A DNA stretch of 64,000 bases from DUNY01 sp964520055 (GCA_964520055.1 CAZFME010000001.1:1-64000); one strand, 5' to 3'; shown: positions 53,870-63,491, counted from the first letter of the stretch. Numbers and translations are program-made. The notes: generated from the letters alone by a model not told the origin.

Positions 53870-54493
53870 ATGAGAGGAAAGTTTATAACCATCGAAGGGC
53901 CCGACGGGGCGGGGAAAACCACTCAGGTCAAAAAAATCAGCGATTATTTGAAATCCAAAGGTTTTAAGGTACTGGTAACTCGTGAGCCAGGAGGTACCTC
54001 TTTAGGAGAAAAACTTAGGGAAGTGGTGCTGACCTCGGAAGGCGAAAGTCCGGTACCTGAGGCAGAAGCTCTTATTTATGCAGCTTCTCGGGCTCAGTTG
54101 GTCAAAAAAATTATCGTCCCAGCCTTAGAAAGCGGCAATATAGTTTTATGTGACAGGTTCGTGGATTCAAGCTTAGCGTATCAGGGATGGGCTAGGGGCT
54201 TGGGAATACGGGAACTCACAGAAATAAACAGGTGGTTTTTAAAAGGTACTTGGCCTGATCTTACATTAATCCTGGATGTAGATCCCGCTCAATCCTTAAA
54301 ACGGCTCCGGGGAAAAAAGGACCGATTGGAGAGAGAGGCATTGGATTTTCATAAAAGGGTTAGGGAAGGATTTTTAAAGGTCCAGAGTATGTACCCTGAT
54401 CGAATAAAACTGGTGGACGCTTCACAAAGCCCTGAAAAGGTATTTGAAACCATGTTGTTTGAGATTAAAAAATCAGGTATAATAAAGATATAG
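53870..54493 (+). CDS. tmk: Thymidylate kinase
   Basis: 207 residues. P-loop EGPDGAGKTTQ, the DR(F/Y) motif in VLCDRFVDSSLAYQG and the LID Arg region (RLRGKKDRLERE). Phosphorylates dTMP to dTDP. First gene of tmk-darA-yaaR-holB-yaaT. Confidence 0.96.
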   Translation: MRGKFITIEGPDGAGKTTQVKKISDYLKSKGFKVLVTREPGGTSLGEKLREVVLTSEGESPVPEAEALIYAASRAQLVKKIIVPALESGNIVLCDRFVDSSLAYQGWARGLGIRELTEINRWFLKGTWPDLTLILDVDPAQSLKRLRGKKDRLEREALDFHKRVREGFLKVQSMYPDRIKLVDASQSPEKVFETMLFEIKKSGIIKI

Positions 54494-54553
54494 AAAGCTA
54501 CATGAATATTTTGAACAAAAAATAGCCCGACCAAACAATTATATAAAGGGGCG

Positions 54554-54883
54554 ATGGTTGTGAAACTTGTAATGGCGGTGGTGCAAGACAGTGATGCGGG
54601 ACGGCTTGTTGAAAAACTGAGCCAAAAGAAATTTGGTATAACAAAGCTGGCCAGTACCGGAGGTTTTTTAAAGAGCGGCAATACGACGTTGATGATCGGT
54701 GTGGAGGAGGCACGAATTGAAGAACTCCTGGACACCATAGAAAAAATGTGTCGTCCCAGAAAACAAATTGTCACACCGTTTCCGGCAGGCCCGGCTGATG
54801 CCTATGTGCCATATCCCGTTGAGGTATCCGTAGGAGGAGCTACGGTTTTTGTAATGGATGTGGAGAGGTTTGTGAAGATATGA
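54554..54883 (+). CDS. darA: c-di-AMP receptor DarA/PstA (DUF970, YaaQ)
   Basis: 109 residues, PII-like fold. LVMAVVQDSDAGRLVEKLSQ, FGITKLASTGGFLKSGNTTL and the large loop region. It binds c-di-AMP as a trimer; the output is unknown in most species. The frame could start at the GTG 54560; ATG 54554 has ggggcg upstream. Overlaps yaaR by four bases (ATGA). Confidence 0.93.
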   Translation: MVVKLVMAVVQDSDAGRLVEKLSQKKFGITKLASTGGFLKSGNTTLMIGVEEARIEELLDTIEKMCRPRKQIVTPFPAGPADAYVPYPVEVSVGGATVFVMDVERFVKI

Positions 54884-55314
54884 GGGTGGGTTTATCGCCG
54901 GAATTTGGTCTGCCCAAGGATGTGTTGATCCATACAGACCAAGGAGGACGGAGCTTTTCAAAGCATTTGAGTGTTGCTGAAAATATTCATTTAAAAAACC
55001 GGATGGACTTGGAACTTGATGCCATCCATGAAATTGGTCAGAGGCTTTCCAAAAACATGTCCCTGTCAGATTTAAAGGAGTACAGGCAGAGAATAGCGGA
55101 ATTTTTAAAAATGTGCATTTCCCAAGGTTTTTGTTTCAAAGAAGAAAAATTTCCGGCTCGCTATGGGCGCAGTAAAATACTTTCAATTGTAAAAACCGTC
55201 AATCAAAAACTAATTAATTTGGCGGAAGAACTGCTCTCTGAAAATCGGGATTCATTGAAGGTAATGGCTCTAGTGGATGAAATTCGCGGTCTGTTACTTG
55301 ATCTTTATGCTTGA
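54880..55314 (+). CDS. yaaR: YaaR-family protein (DUF327)
   Basis: 144 residues, mainly helical; LDAIHEIGQRLSKNMSLSDL and YRQRIAEFLKMCI are the DUF327/YaaR core. Always between yaaQ and holB in Bacillus-like genomes; function unknown. Coupled to darA by ATGA overlap. Confidence 0.9.
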   Translation: MRVGLSPEFGLPKDVLIHTDQGGRSFSKHLSVAENIHLKNRMDLELDAIHEIGQRLSKNMSLSDLKEYRQRIAEFLKMCISQGFCFKEEKFPARYGRSKILSIVKTVNQKLINLAEELLSENRDSLKVMALVDEIRGLLLDLYA

Positions 55315-55323
55315 GGTGGTATA

Positions 55324-56133
55324 TTGAATAACATATCACACGCCTATATTTTTTTGGGTACAGACGAGGAAACGACAAAAAAAGCTTTGAAACTTGCCCA
55401 AACTGTCAACTGTGAAAATACGGATTTGGCCCCTTGCGGGTTTTGCACTGGATGTCGAAAGATTCAGAGCAAAGTCCACCCTGATTTGGTGCATGTATAT
55501 CCAGACGGTGCTTCGATAAAAATTGAACAGGTAAGAAAACTGATATTGAGTTTGACGGAAAAACCTATGGAAGGTGCCAAAAAGGTTTATATACTGCATG
55601 AGGCTCATACAACGACGCCCCAGGCCCAGAACGCTCTATTAAAGACATTGGAAGACCCAATTTCTGAAAGTATTGTCATATTGCTTTCAAACAACCTCAA
55701 ACAACTGATTCCCACTGTGACATCTCGATGTCAGATTCAAGATTTTTCTCAACTTGAAATAGAGCCCTTCCTTTCGGTGGAACATAGGCAAAAGATTGCA
55801 GATATATTACTTCATACCACAAAAAAAACCGGGCTTACCGGATTCGGCGGGTATGTCAGAGAACTTTCGGATATTGATGCAGAGGCGGAGGAAATACTAG
55901 AATTTATTATTTCACTGTATAGAGATGTATTACTTGCAAAAACTAATGGTAGGGCAGCCTTCATAAATCAGGATTTAAAACCCGTAATTAATAAGTATGC
56001 TTCAGTGCTTACCGTTGGTTCCACGCTTAAGGCCCTGGATATTATCCATGAACAATTGAAAGCTGTAAAATCCAGGGGCAACAAGAATCTAATTTGGTAC
56101 AATTTGCTTGTGGGTCTTGAGGAGGTAGTTTAA
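55324..56133 (+). CDS. holB: DNA polymerase III delta' subunit
   Basis: 269 residues, shorter than the usual 320-330. Zinc-type cysteines (CGFCTGC plus an earlier Cys) and the clamp-loader core KKVYILHEAHTTTPQAQNAL, LLKTLEDP and TSRCQ are present. The N-terminal part begins directly at ISHAYIFLG, and a normal P-loop is not seen, as in delta' subunits that do not hydrolyse ATP. TTG start, SD gaggtgg. Confidence 0.92.
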   Translation: MNNISHAYIFLGTDEETTKKALKLAQTVNCENTDLAPCGFCTGCRKIQSKVHPDLVHVYPDGASIKIEQVRKLILSLTEKPMEGAKKVYILHEAHTTTPQAQNALLKTLEDPISESIVILLSNNLKQLIPTVTSRCQIQDFSQLEIEPFLSVEHRQKIADILLHTTKKTGLTGFGGYVRELSDIDAEAEEILEFIISLYRDVLLAKTNGRAAFINQDLKPVINKYASVLTVGSTLKALDIIHEQLKAVKSRGNKNLIWYNLLVGLEEVV

Positions 56134-56940
56134 TTGATAACGGTAGTCGGTGTTAGATTTAAACAAGCCGGGAAGGTATATTATTTCAATCCCGGGGGCC
56201 TTGAGTTGTCAGTAGGTAATAAAGTAATTGTGGAAACCAGCCGAGGTGTGGAATGTGGTGAAGTGGTAACAGGCCCTAAGGATGTTAGGGAAGAAGACAT
56301 TATAACACCACTCAAAGATGTAATGAGAGAGGTTACCCCGGAAGATGAGGCTATGGTCACGGAAAACCGGCTAAAGGCCTTGGATGCGGAAAAAATAGCT
56401 ATTGAAAAAATAGAAAAACACGGCCTTGATATGAAATTGGTGGATGTGGAGTATACCTTTGACAGAAGCAAGCTGATTTTTTATTTTACTGCAGACGGTC
56501 GGGTAGATTTTCGGGAGCTGGTAAAGGACCTAGCAGCAGTATTTCGCACCAGAATTGAACTTCGGCAGATTGGCGTAAGGGATGAAGCCAAAATGTTGGG
56601 TGGCATCGGGCCTTGCGGACGATGCATATGTTGTTGTACATTTTTAGGTGAATTCGATCCGGTTTCCATTAAAATGGCAAAACAGCAGAACCTGTCACTG
56701 AACCCTGTGAAAATATCAGGATTGTGTGGTAGGCTTATGTGCTGCTTGAAATATGAAAGTGAATCTTATGAAGATAATTCGGTCAAATGTCCGAATGTGG
56801 GAGATAGGGTAATAACCCCAACCGGTGAAGGAACAGTGATTTCCATATATAAACCTCAAGAAACGGTTCGGGTTCAAATGGATGAGAACAAAGATGTGCT
56901 TGAATTCCCCATAGAAGAAGTGGACGCAGATGAATCTTGA
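56134..56940 (+). CDS. ricT: PSP1-domain protein YaaT/RicT
   Basis: 268 residues with the PSP1 domain and cysteine-rich stretch GPCGRCICCCTFLG plus CGRLMCCLKYE. In Bacillus RicT forms a complex with RicA/RicF that stimulates RNase Y processing and sporulation. The clustered Cys may hold iron-sulfur. TTG start with SD ggaggtag, one base after holB. Confidence 0.93.
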   Translation: MITVVGVRFKQAGKVYYFNPGGLELSVGNKVIVETSRGVECGEVVTGPKDVREEDIITPLKDVMREVTPEDEAMVTENRLKALDAEKIAIEKIEKHGLDMKLVDVEYTFDRSKLIFYFTADGRVDFRELVKDLAAVFRTRIELRQIGVRDEAKMLGGIGPCGRCICCCTFLGEFDPVSIKMAKQQNLSLNPVKISGLCGRLMCCLKYESESYEDNSVKCPNVGDRVITPTGEGTVISIYKPQETVRVQMDENKDVLEFPIEEVDADES

Positions 56941-57022
56941 ATCTTGACTGAACACCAGTCAGCAGATATTATATAATTAAATATACCCCTTAAGGGTACA
57001 TCCTCATAAAGGAGGGATTCCT

Positions 57023-57712
57023 TTGTTTTTTTGGGATTACACCATGATAATATTACTGCCTGCCATGATACTGGCTATTTACGCTCAGGCCAAAGTTACA
57101 TCTACCTTTGAAAGGTATCTTAGAGTTCCGGCCAGAAGTGGTATGTCAGGAGCTGATGTGGCTCAAGAAATACTGAGATGCAGCGGTATTCATGATGTTT
57201 CCGTCCAAATCCAGGGCGGTAGACTGTCGGATTACTATGATCCCAGGCGCAAGGTATTAAAACTTTCCAGTGATGTATATAACGGTAGATCCCTGGCGGC
57301 TCTCGGAGTGGCTGCCCATGAATGTGGCCATGCAATTCAACATGATGTGGGATATGCACCGCTTGCCCTTAGAAATGCCATTGTGCCGGCTGCCGGTATC
57401 GGATCCCAAATGGCCTTTCCATTGTTTTTCATCGGCCTTTTGTTCCGTGCAGAAACACTCATGATGTTGGGAATACTATTGTTTTCATTGGCGGTAGTAT
57501 TTCAAATTATCACTTTGCCGGTGGAATACAATGCCAGTAACAGAGCGGTGGTGGTTTTAGAAAATCACGGATTTATTGACAGGAGTGAAGTAGGACCGGT
57601 AAAAGCAGTGCTTGGCGCTGCAGCTCTAACCTATGTGGCCGCTACCCTGATGTCAGTGATGCAGCTTTTGCGTCTTTTAGTTTTGGCAGGGGCGGGCCGA
57701 GATAGAAGATGA
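57023..57712 (+). CDS. Membrane zinc metallopeptidase (YugP family)
   Basis: 229 residues, DUF2227/YugP-type (neutral zinc metallopeptidase). Three or four transmembrane segments, the HEXXH site in AAHECGHAIQHD and third-ligand region near EYNASNRA. TTG start with a strong SD aaaggagg. Its substrate is unknown. Alone, followed by a terminator. Confidence 0.9.
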   Translation: MFFWDYTMIILLPAMILAIYAQAKVTSTFERYLRVPARSGMSGADVAQEILRCSGIHDVSVQIQGGRLSDYYDPRRKVLKLSSDVYNGRSLAALGVAAHECGHAIQHDVGYAPLALRNAIVPAAGIGSQMAFPLFFIGLLFRAETLMMLGILLFSLAVVFQIITLPVEYNASNRAVVVLENHGFIDRSEVGPVKAVLGAAALTYVAATLMSVMQLLRLLVLAGAGRDRR

Positions 57713-57720
57713 ATTTTGAA

Positions 57721-57760
57721 CAAAACCCTACAGTTTTTTTAGCTGTAGGGTTTTGTTTTT
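57721..57760 (+). terminator. Rho-independent terminator after the YugP gene
   Basis: 13-bp stem caaaaccctacag / ctgtagggttttg (57721-57733, 57743-57755) with a T run following. Confidence 0.92.
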
Positions 57761-57840
57761 GATTTCAATTAGCAGGAATTTAATATTTTTCGTTGAATCT
57801 TAGTTTAACAGCCTATCTATAACCGTGGGGGGGCTAAATA

Positions 57841-59538
57841 ATGCGGGAATTATCTGTGGGGATTATCGGAGCCGGTAAAGGCGGCATGGCTTTGATAGAA
57901 ACAATGGAGGATTTTAGTAACATTAGAATCGACGGGATCGCCGATATAAATCCTTCAGCCCCTGGCTTGAAGTTAGCAGAGCAAAAGGGTATAAAGTGCT
58001 TTCAAGATCCGAAAATCATGATACAAGAGCGTAACTTAGATGTGGTATTTGAGGTAACCGGAGATGAAAAGCTGGTTCAAAAGCTACAAGATGAAATATC
58101 TGACTCCACAGCCTTGGTTGATGCTAGAACTACGAGTATCATGCTTACCGTTATTCGTGACAGAGAAGAACTTTTAAAGATAAAAGAGATCAAAGAGCAA
58201 CTGTCGATAATTTTAAACTCGGCTCAAGAAGGCATCCAGATGGCAGATAAAAAAGGTATAATTCAATATGTAAATGAAGGGTATACACGTATAACCGGAA
58301 TACCTGCAAGTAAGCGCATCGGCAGCAATGTTTTCGATGTTTCTCCTGATGGTGCTTTGGCGGAGGTTTTAAAAACAGGCAAGCCCTGCTTAGGAAAACC
58401 CAATCGAGCAGTGGGCTCCAATGCAGAAGTTATTTCCAATGCTTCTCCCGTTATCGTCAACGGTGAAATGACCGGAGCCGTAGTGGTGTTTCAAGATATC
58501 AGTGAAGTAATTCAATTGACCAAGGAACTTAAACGGTCTACGTCGGTAATCGACGGTTTGAAAGATGAGATTAAAAAAATGAATGAAGGATGGGGAGGTT
58601 TTGAGGACATTGTATGTCAAAGTCCGGTGATGAAAAGTGTAATTAATATAGCAAAAAAAGCTGCACGAGAAGATTCCACCATATTGATAACCGGTGAAAG
58701 CGGTACCGGTAAGGAGCTTTTTGCTAATGCCCTTCACGGAGAAAGCCCCAGAAACAGTAAGCCCCTTATTAAGGTGAATTGTGCTGCGATTCCCGAAAAC
58801 CTTTTAGAAAGCGAACTCTTTGGTTATGAAGCCGGAGCCTTTACAGGAGCGGGAAAACTCAAGTTAGGAAAATTCGAACTAGCCAGTGGTGGCACAATAC
58901 TCCTAGACGAAATCGGGGATATGAGCCCCATGCTTCAGGCCAAACTCCTGCGGGTTATTCAGGAACAGGAGATAGAGAGGGTAGGTGGTACTCGACCCGT
59001 CAAAATTGATGTCCGCATCATTTCCGCCACTAACCAGAACCTATTGGAACTGATCCGACGAGGCCGTTTCCGGGAAGACCTATACTTTAGGCTCAATGTC
59101 ATCAATCTTCACATACCCCCACTTAGGGAAAGAAAGGAGGATATAATAGTACTTGCCGGAATATATATTCGGGAATTCAACCGCAAATTCTATAAAAACG
59201 TTAAAGGCCTGACCAACAAAGCTCAGGAACTGCTTTTGTCTTATGAGTGGCCGGGCAATGTGCGGGAGCTTAAAAACATTTTTGAAAGGACCATTCTCAT
59301 GGCCGAAGGGGAGTGGATTACTGAAGATTTGCTACTGCCATATTTTGACCGGTTTAAAAAAAGAACCAGAAACAAGGGGGGAATTTTACCGATTGCGGAG
59401 ATGGAGCGCAGAATGATAAAAAAGGCGCTTGAAGAATACGGGACGAGTGTAGAGGGTAAGCAAAAAGCCGCCAAGGCTTTAAAGATCTCCTTAGCTACTC
59501 TTTATAACAAGATAAAGAGGTATGAGATTAAATTATAG
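57841..59538 (+). CDS. Sigma-54 enhancer-binding protein with N-terminal Rossmann and PAS domains
   Basis: 565 residues. Domain order: a Rossmann-like N-terminal domain (VGIIGAGKGGMAL, about 1-110), a PAS sensor (IKEQLSIILNSAQEGIQMAD on, about 115-235), the AAA+ sigma-54 activator domain (about 255-490; Walker A GESGTGKE, GAFTGA loop, Walker B GGTILLDEIGD) and a Fis-type helix-turn-helix at the end (GKQKAAKALKISLATLYNKI). It should read a dinucleotide or small ligand and activate the -24/-12 promoter at 59704. SD ggggggg before the ATG; convergently placed palindromes lie downstream. Confidence 0.93.
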   Translation: MRELSVGIIGAGKGGMALIETMEDFSNIRIDGIADINPSAPGLKLAEQKGIKCFQDPKIMIQERNLDVVFEVTGDEKLVQKLQDEISDSTALVDARTTSIMLTVIRDREELLKIKEIKEQLSIILNSAQEGIQMADKKGIIQYVNEGYTRITGIPASKRIGSNVFDVSPDGALAEVLKTGKPCLGKPNRAVGSNAEVISNASPVIVNGEMTGAVVVFQDISEVIQLTKELKRSTSVIDGLKDEIKKMNEGWGGFEDIVCQSPVMKSVINIAKKAAREDSTILITGESGTGKELFANALHGESPRNSKPLIKVNCAAIPENLLESELFGYEAGAFTGAGKLKLGKFELASGGTILLDEIGDMSPMLQAKLLRVIQEQEIERVGGTRPVKIDVRIISATNQNLLELIRRGRFREDLYFRLNVINLHIPPLRERKEDIIVLAGIYIREFNRKFYKNVKGLTNKAQELLLSYEWPGNVRELKNIFERTILMAEGEWITEDLLLPYFDRFKKRTRNKGGILPIAEMERRMIKKALEEYGTSVEGKQKAAKALKISLATLYNKIKRYEIKL

Positions 59539-59568
59539 ACATATTTATGTTTAAAATCTAGAAACCTT

Positions 59569-59585
59569 GTTCTAAAAATTAGAAC
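59569..59585. promoter_or_regulatory. Palindrome, candidate enhancer site of the sigma-54 regulator
   Basis: gttctaa-aaa-ttagaac, a perfect 7-bp inverted repeat about 120-135 bases upstream of the -24 box, the usual distance for an enhancer-binding protein. A second inverted repeat, taaatatttct (59609-59619) and agaaatattta (59657-59667), lies between it and the promoter. Confidence 0.6.
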
Positions 59586-59703
59586 CTCGCAATAGCACTG
59601 GTGTTTTCTAAATATTTCTTCGGTATTGCTCGTCAACGCTTATAATAATTAGAAAAAGAAATATTTAAAAACCCATTATAGCCCGAAAGAGGGCTGATAT
59701 TTT

Positions 59704-59720
59704 TTGGCATGAGATTTGCT
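59704..59720 (+). promoter_or_regulatory. Sigma-54 (-24/-12) promoter
   Basis: TTGGCAT-gaga-TTTGCT. The GG and GC pairs are 10 bases apart as in the consensus TGGCAC-N5-TTGC. It drives the FAD oxidoreductase-DapA-symporter genes; the first start codon is 56 bases downstream. Confidence 0.8.
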
Positions 59721-59775
59721 ATTATTACAAATTAAATATGAAATATTGCAAGTAGAATATGAAAGGGGAACCTCC

Positions 59776-60993
59776 ATGCAGTCAACAGATGTAGTAGTAA
59801 TCGGAGGCGGGGTTATAGGCTGTTCTGTGGCATATCACCTAGCAAAAAGAGGAGTATTGGTGACACTGGTGGAACAAAACGATATTGCCTCAGGCACTTC
59901 CGGTGCCTGTGACAAGGCAGTGCTTTTACAATCCAAAAATCCGGGCTTACACCTAAAGATGGCACTGGAAAGCGCAAAACTCTTTCCCGATTTACAAGCA
60001 GAATTGGATCTAGATATAGAGTATAAAAACGATGGAGGCATGATCGTTATCTACACACAGGAACAGTGGAAGGTCATGGAGCAGTTTGTAGAAAGACAAA
60101 ATAAATTGGGCCTTGCAGTGCAGTTGCTTGATAAGGATGAGGCAAGAGATAGGCAGCCGGCATTTGCCCCGGATATTGTGGGTTCTACATACAGCCCCAT
60201 GGATGGAGAAGTCAATCCTATTTATCTTGCCTTAGGATTTTTTCAGGGGGCTAAAAAACACGGTGCTCAAACAATGCTTGGCACCAAAGTAAAAGGCATA
60301 AAGCTGGAAAAAGGGCAGGTATGTTCAGTAGTGACCGACAGAGGGAACATAAATACCCATAATGTGGTCAATGCCTGCGGAGTATATGCTCCCTACATCG
60401 GGGCCATGGTGGGTCTTGACATTCCCATAATACCCCGTCGCGGTCAAATCATTGTGACAGAACCGGTGGCTCCACTGATTCACGGGGATGTGAACTGTGC
60501 TCGATATATCACTGCCAAATTCCGTCCGGAGCTCTTGGGCAACGATGAATCCGCACGGCTAGGAGTAGGTCTGTCCCTAGGTCAGACTGAAAATGGCAAT
60601 CTCTTAATAGGTGGCACCCGTGAGTTTGTGGGATATAATAAAAGCACTACTCACCGGGCCTTACGTGCAGTCTTGAAACATGCGGTAAAATTGGTACCGG
60701 CCTTAAATGGTATAAGTATTATCCGGAGTTTCGCAGGCCTCAGGCCTTACACCCCGGACGGTCTACCCATTCTCGGAAAGGTGCCTCAGATACAGGGATT
60801 TTACATGGCTGCCGGTCATGAGGGTGATGGTATCGCACTTTCAGCCATTACCGGTAGGATTTTATGTGATGTAATTACTAATGGTAGAACTTTACTGGAT
60901 ATAAATATGAATAAACTTTCATTAGAAAGATTTAAGGAGGAAGATATAGATGGATTTCGGAAGAGTCATAACTGCTATGGTGACGCCGTTTGA
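59776..60993 (+). CDS. FAD-dependent D-amino-acid/proline-type oxidoreductase
   Basis: 405 residues, DAO superfamily (COG0665). FAD motif VVVIGGGVIGCSVAYHLAKR, later IPRRGQIIVTEP and a C-terminal FAD-contact block (GLRPYTPDGLPILGK, AAGHEGDGIAL). It would oxidise a secondary or D-amino acid to an imine. With a DapA-family enzyme and a Na+ symporter it suggests use of hydroxyproline or a related compound (inference). ATG 59776 has gaaagggga upstream; the longer frame to 59716 would start inside the promoter. Confidence 0.88.
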   Translation: MQSTDVVVIGGGVIGCSVAYHLAKRGVLVTLVEQNDIASGTSGACDKAVLLQSKNPGLHLKMALESAKLFPDLQAELDLDIEYKNDGGMIVIYTQEQWKVMEQFVERQNKLGLAVQLLDKDEARDRQPAFAPDIVGSTYSPMDGEVNPIYLALGFFQGAKKHGAQTMLGTKVKGIKLEKGQVCSVVTDRGNINTHNVVNACGVYAPYIGAMVGLDIPIIPRRGQIIVTEPVAPLIHGDVNCARYITAKFRPELLGNDESARLGVGLSLGQTENGNLLIGGTREFVGYNKSTTHRALRAVLKHAVKLVPALNGISIIRSFAGLRPYTPDGLPILGKVPQIQGFYMAAGHEGDGIALSAITGRILCDVITNGRTLLDINMNKLSLERFKEEDIDGFRKSHNCYGDAV

Positions 60994-61828
60994 TGAGGAA
61001 CTAAATATAGATTATAAAGCTCTTGAAATTTTAATAGAACATCTTTTGACAACAGGCACAGATACTTTATTGGTGGCGGGGACCACCGGTGAATCCCCTA
61101 CCCTGTCCGACGAAGAAAAACTGGAATTGTTTAAAGCCAGCAAATCGATAGCCGGCAAAAGAGCCAAGATCATAGCGGGTACCGGCAGCAACTCAACTTC
61201 ACACAGTGTTGAACTATCAAAAAAAGCCGAAAAAATCGGAGTGGATGGCCTGCTTTTAGTATCACCATATTATAATAAACCGACTCAAGAGGGACTTTAT
61301 CAACATTTCAAGTCCATTGCCGAGGCAGTGGATATTCCTGTAGTGCCTTACAACGTCCCTGGCCGGACGGCGGTGACTATCGAGCCTGAGACCTTGGCCA
61401 GACTTTCTCAGATAAAGAATGTGGTCGCAGTAAAGGATGCAGGCGGCAACCTGGATAAGACAAGCAAAATTCGGGTATTGGCCCCTAAGCTTACAGTATA
61501 CAGCGGTGATGACAGTCTCACTCTGCCTATGCTGGCAGTAGGAGCAAAAGGAGTCATCAGCGTAGCATCACATGTAGTAGGCAGTGAGATACAAGAAATG
61601 ATAACAAGCTTTGAAAAAGGGGATGCCCAAAAGGCTGAGCAGATTCACTTAAAGCTTTTTAACATATTCAAGACATTGTTTGCAATTACCAACCCTATTC
61701 CGGTCAAGGCTGCACTTAACTTAATCGATGTTCCCGTAGGAGGATTGCGGCCACCCTTGGGTTTGGCTGATGATGACACCATGTCGGCCTTGGAAAAGGT
61801 TTTGAAGGACTTAGGGAGATTGGCGTAA
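60950..61828 (+). CDS. DapA/DHDPS-family lyase-deaminase
   Basis: 292 residues, TIM barrel. Family residues: GTTGESPTLSDEEK (Thr-Thr), the Tyr in VSPYYNKPTQEG, NVPGRT with the Arg used by true DapA, and the Schiff-base Lys in VVAVKDAGGN. The sequence alone fits 4-hydroxy-tetrahydrodipicolinate synthase; the neighbours fit a catabolic deaminase such as the hydroxyproline-pathway one. SD aaggagg; overlaps the FAD gene by 44 bases. Confidence 0.88.
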   Translation: MDFGRVITAMVTPFDEELNIDYKALEILIEHLLTTGTDTLLVAGTTGESPTLSDEEKLELFKASKSIAGKRAKIIAGTGSNSTSHSVELSKKAEKIGVDGLLLVSPYYNKPTQEGLYQHFKSIAEAVDIPVVPYNVPGRTAVTIEPETLARLSQIKNVVAVKDAGGNLDKTSKIRVLAPKLTVYSGDDSLTLPMLAVGAKGVISVASHVVGSEIQEMITSFEKGDAQKAEQIHLKLFNIFKTLFAITNPIPVKAALNLIDVPVGGLRPPLGLADDDTMSALEKVLKDLGRLA

Positions 61829-61846
61829 AGATGAATTTTGAATCGG

Positions 61847-61915
61847 CAGTTGGTGACGGTAGTAAATCAGGTTTTCTGAAGATACCGTTGCCTGCCGAAG
61901 CCTTACAATTATATC
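61847..61915 (+). repeat. Inverted repeat between the DapA-family and symporter genes
   Basis: cggcagttggtgacggta and taccgttgcctgccg (about 61853-61899) can pair over most of their length, with no T run. It may set the mRNA ratio between enzyme and transporter genes. Confidence 0.45.
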
Positions 61916-62054
61916 CGAAAACTCCCAGTGAATCAGGTTATAAAAGCGTTAACCCGCTTTTATAAATAAGTAGTTATAGTGGAAGGGGAGGTGGAACTTT
62001 CGGAGATTTCTGTTTTGACACAATATATGCAAAAATAACAAAGGAGGTAGATCA

Positions 62055-63491
62055 ATGAGTCTTACTGCGATTGTTTGGACTATCACGGTGGTATTTTGCT
62101 TAATTTTCTTATGGATTTCCTTGAAGGTAAAAGACGAAGCCAGCCAAAGCTTTTCTCACTATGCCATTGCCGGTGGGACCCTGCCCTTATATCTAATACT
62201 GTTTACCGATATCGCCACTATTATGGGAGCTGGAAACTTTATAGGCCATGCGGCTCAAGGTTACCAAATAGGTATGTTGGATATTCCTTTCGTTTTTGGG
62301 GAACAGGGCTCAAAGATCATATTTGCGTTGATTTTTGCTGGTTTAGCCGGAAAATTCACCTACAATACCCTCTCTGAAATGATGGATGATCTCTTAGTTA
62401 GGGATAAGTTTACAAGAGCATTGGTGGGAGCCCTTACAGCCTGTATTATGATAGCATGGGTAGGAGGACAGGGGAAAGGAATGGGAGATATCTTCGCTGC
62501 TTTTACCGGAGCCAATCCGATTCCTATAATAATGTTATTCAATGTAGTATTTATCGTATATACATTTTTAGGTGGAATATATTCAGTAGTGTGGACTGAC
62601 CTCTTACAAGGAATCATTGTAGTAGTTTTTGCTTTAATATTTTACGGCTATGCCCTTGCTCCGGTAAATTTTTCCTTGAGCGTCCTGCAGCAAAAACTGG
62701 CGGAGGTTGGGGCCGCGGAACTTGGAACTATAAGCAATGTACCTTTTGGTGTAATATTTAAAAACTTTATCACAGGGTGTTTTGGAATTCTTGCTGCTCA
62801 AATATACTGGCAACGATGCTTTGCGGCTAAAGATGCCACTACCGCCCGCCGGGGAATGTTTGTCAGCGGTATAGCTGCAGTTGTTTTTGTGAGCTTGACA
62901 TCCTTAGTGGGTTTAGTGACTAAAACTTTAAATCCCGCCCTGGAAAATCCAAACCAGGCCATGCCTTGGCTCATGATGAATTATACACCCACTTGGGTGC
63001 TGGCAGTAGTATTTACGTTAATACTAGCAGCGGCCATGTCCAGTGCCGACTCCAACCTGAACTCAGCGGCGGTTATTATAGTCAATGACCTGATAAGGCC
63101 TTTTGCTCCACAATTAGATGATAAGCAACTTGTCAGATGCGCTCAGTATATTACTATTATAGTAGGTGTATTCGCTACACTGGCGGCTATTTATTCCAAC
63201 AGCATCATTGGACTCTTCTCCAAAGCTTATACCATGGCGGGTGGCGGGATTGTACCGGTGTTGTTAGTGGGACTTCTTTGGAAGAAGACCGGGGATCCCT
63301 TTGAAATGGGAACTAAAAACAGCCGGATTACCCCTTGGGGTGCACGCCTCGGCATCATTGCCGGTTCAGTTATTTCCCTTTCGCCACTGGGAATCCTGTG
63401 GGGTGTCGTAATATCAGCAGTTGTAACCATCATCGTATCCCTTGTAACTCCCGACGTACCCGAGAGTTCATCACCGCACGTAAAGGCATAA
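62055..63491 (+). CDS. Sodium:solute symporter (SSS family)
   Basis: 478 residues with about 13 transmembrane helices. SSS features: the early FTDIATIMGAGNFIGHAAQG, the Na+-site-like segment around AAMSSADSNLNSAAVI and the GGIYSVVWTDLLQG loop. PutP-like; substrate probably an amino acid of the same pathway (inference). SD aaggagg. Confidence 0.92.
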   Translation: MSLTAIVWTITVVFCLIFLWISLKVKDEASQSFSHYAIAGGTLPLYLILFTDIATIMGAGNFIGHAAQGYQIGMLDIPFVFGEQGSKIIFALIFAGLAGKFTYNTLSEMMDDLLVRDKFTRALVGALTACIMIAWVGGQGKGMGDIFAAFTGANPIPIIMLFNVVFIVYTFLGGIYSVVWTDLLQGIIVVVFALIFYGYALAPVNFSLSVLQQKLAEVGAAELGTISNVPFGVIFKNFITGCFGILAAQIYWQRCFAAKDATTARRGMFVSGIAAVVFVSLTSLVGLVTKTLNPALENPNQAMPWLMMNYTPTWVLAVVFTLILAAAMSSADSNLNSAAVIIVNDLIRPFAPQLDDKQLVRCAQYITIIVGVFATLAAIYSNSIIGLFSKAYTMAGGGIVPVLLVGLLWKKTGDPFEMGTKNSRITPWGARLGIIAGSVISLSPLGILWGVVISAVVTIIVSLVTPDVPESSSPHVKA

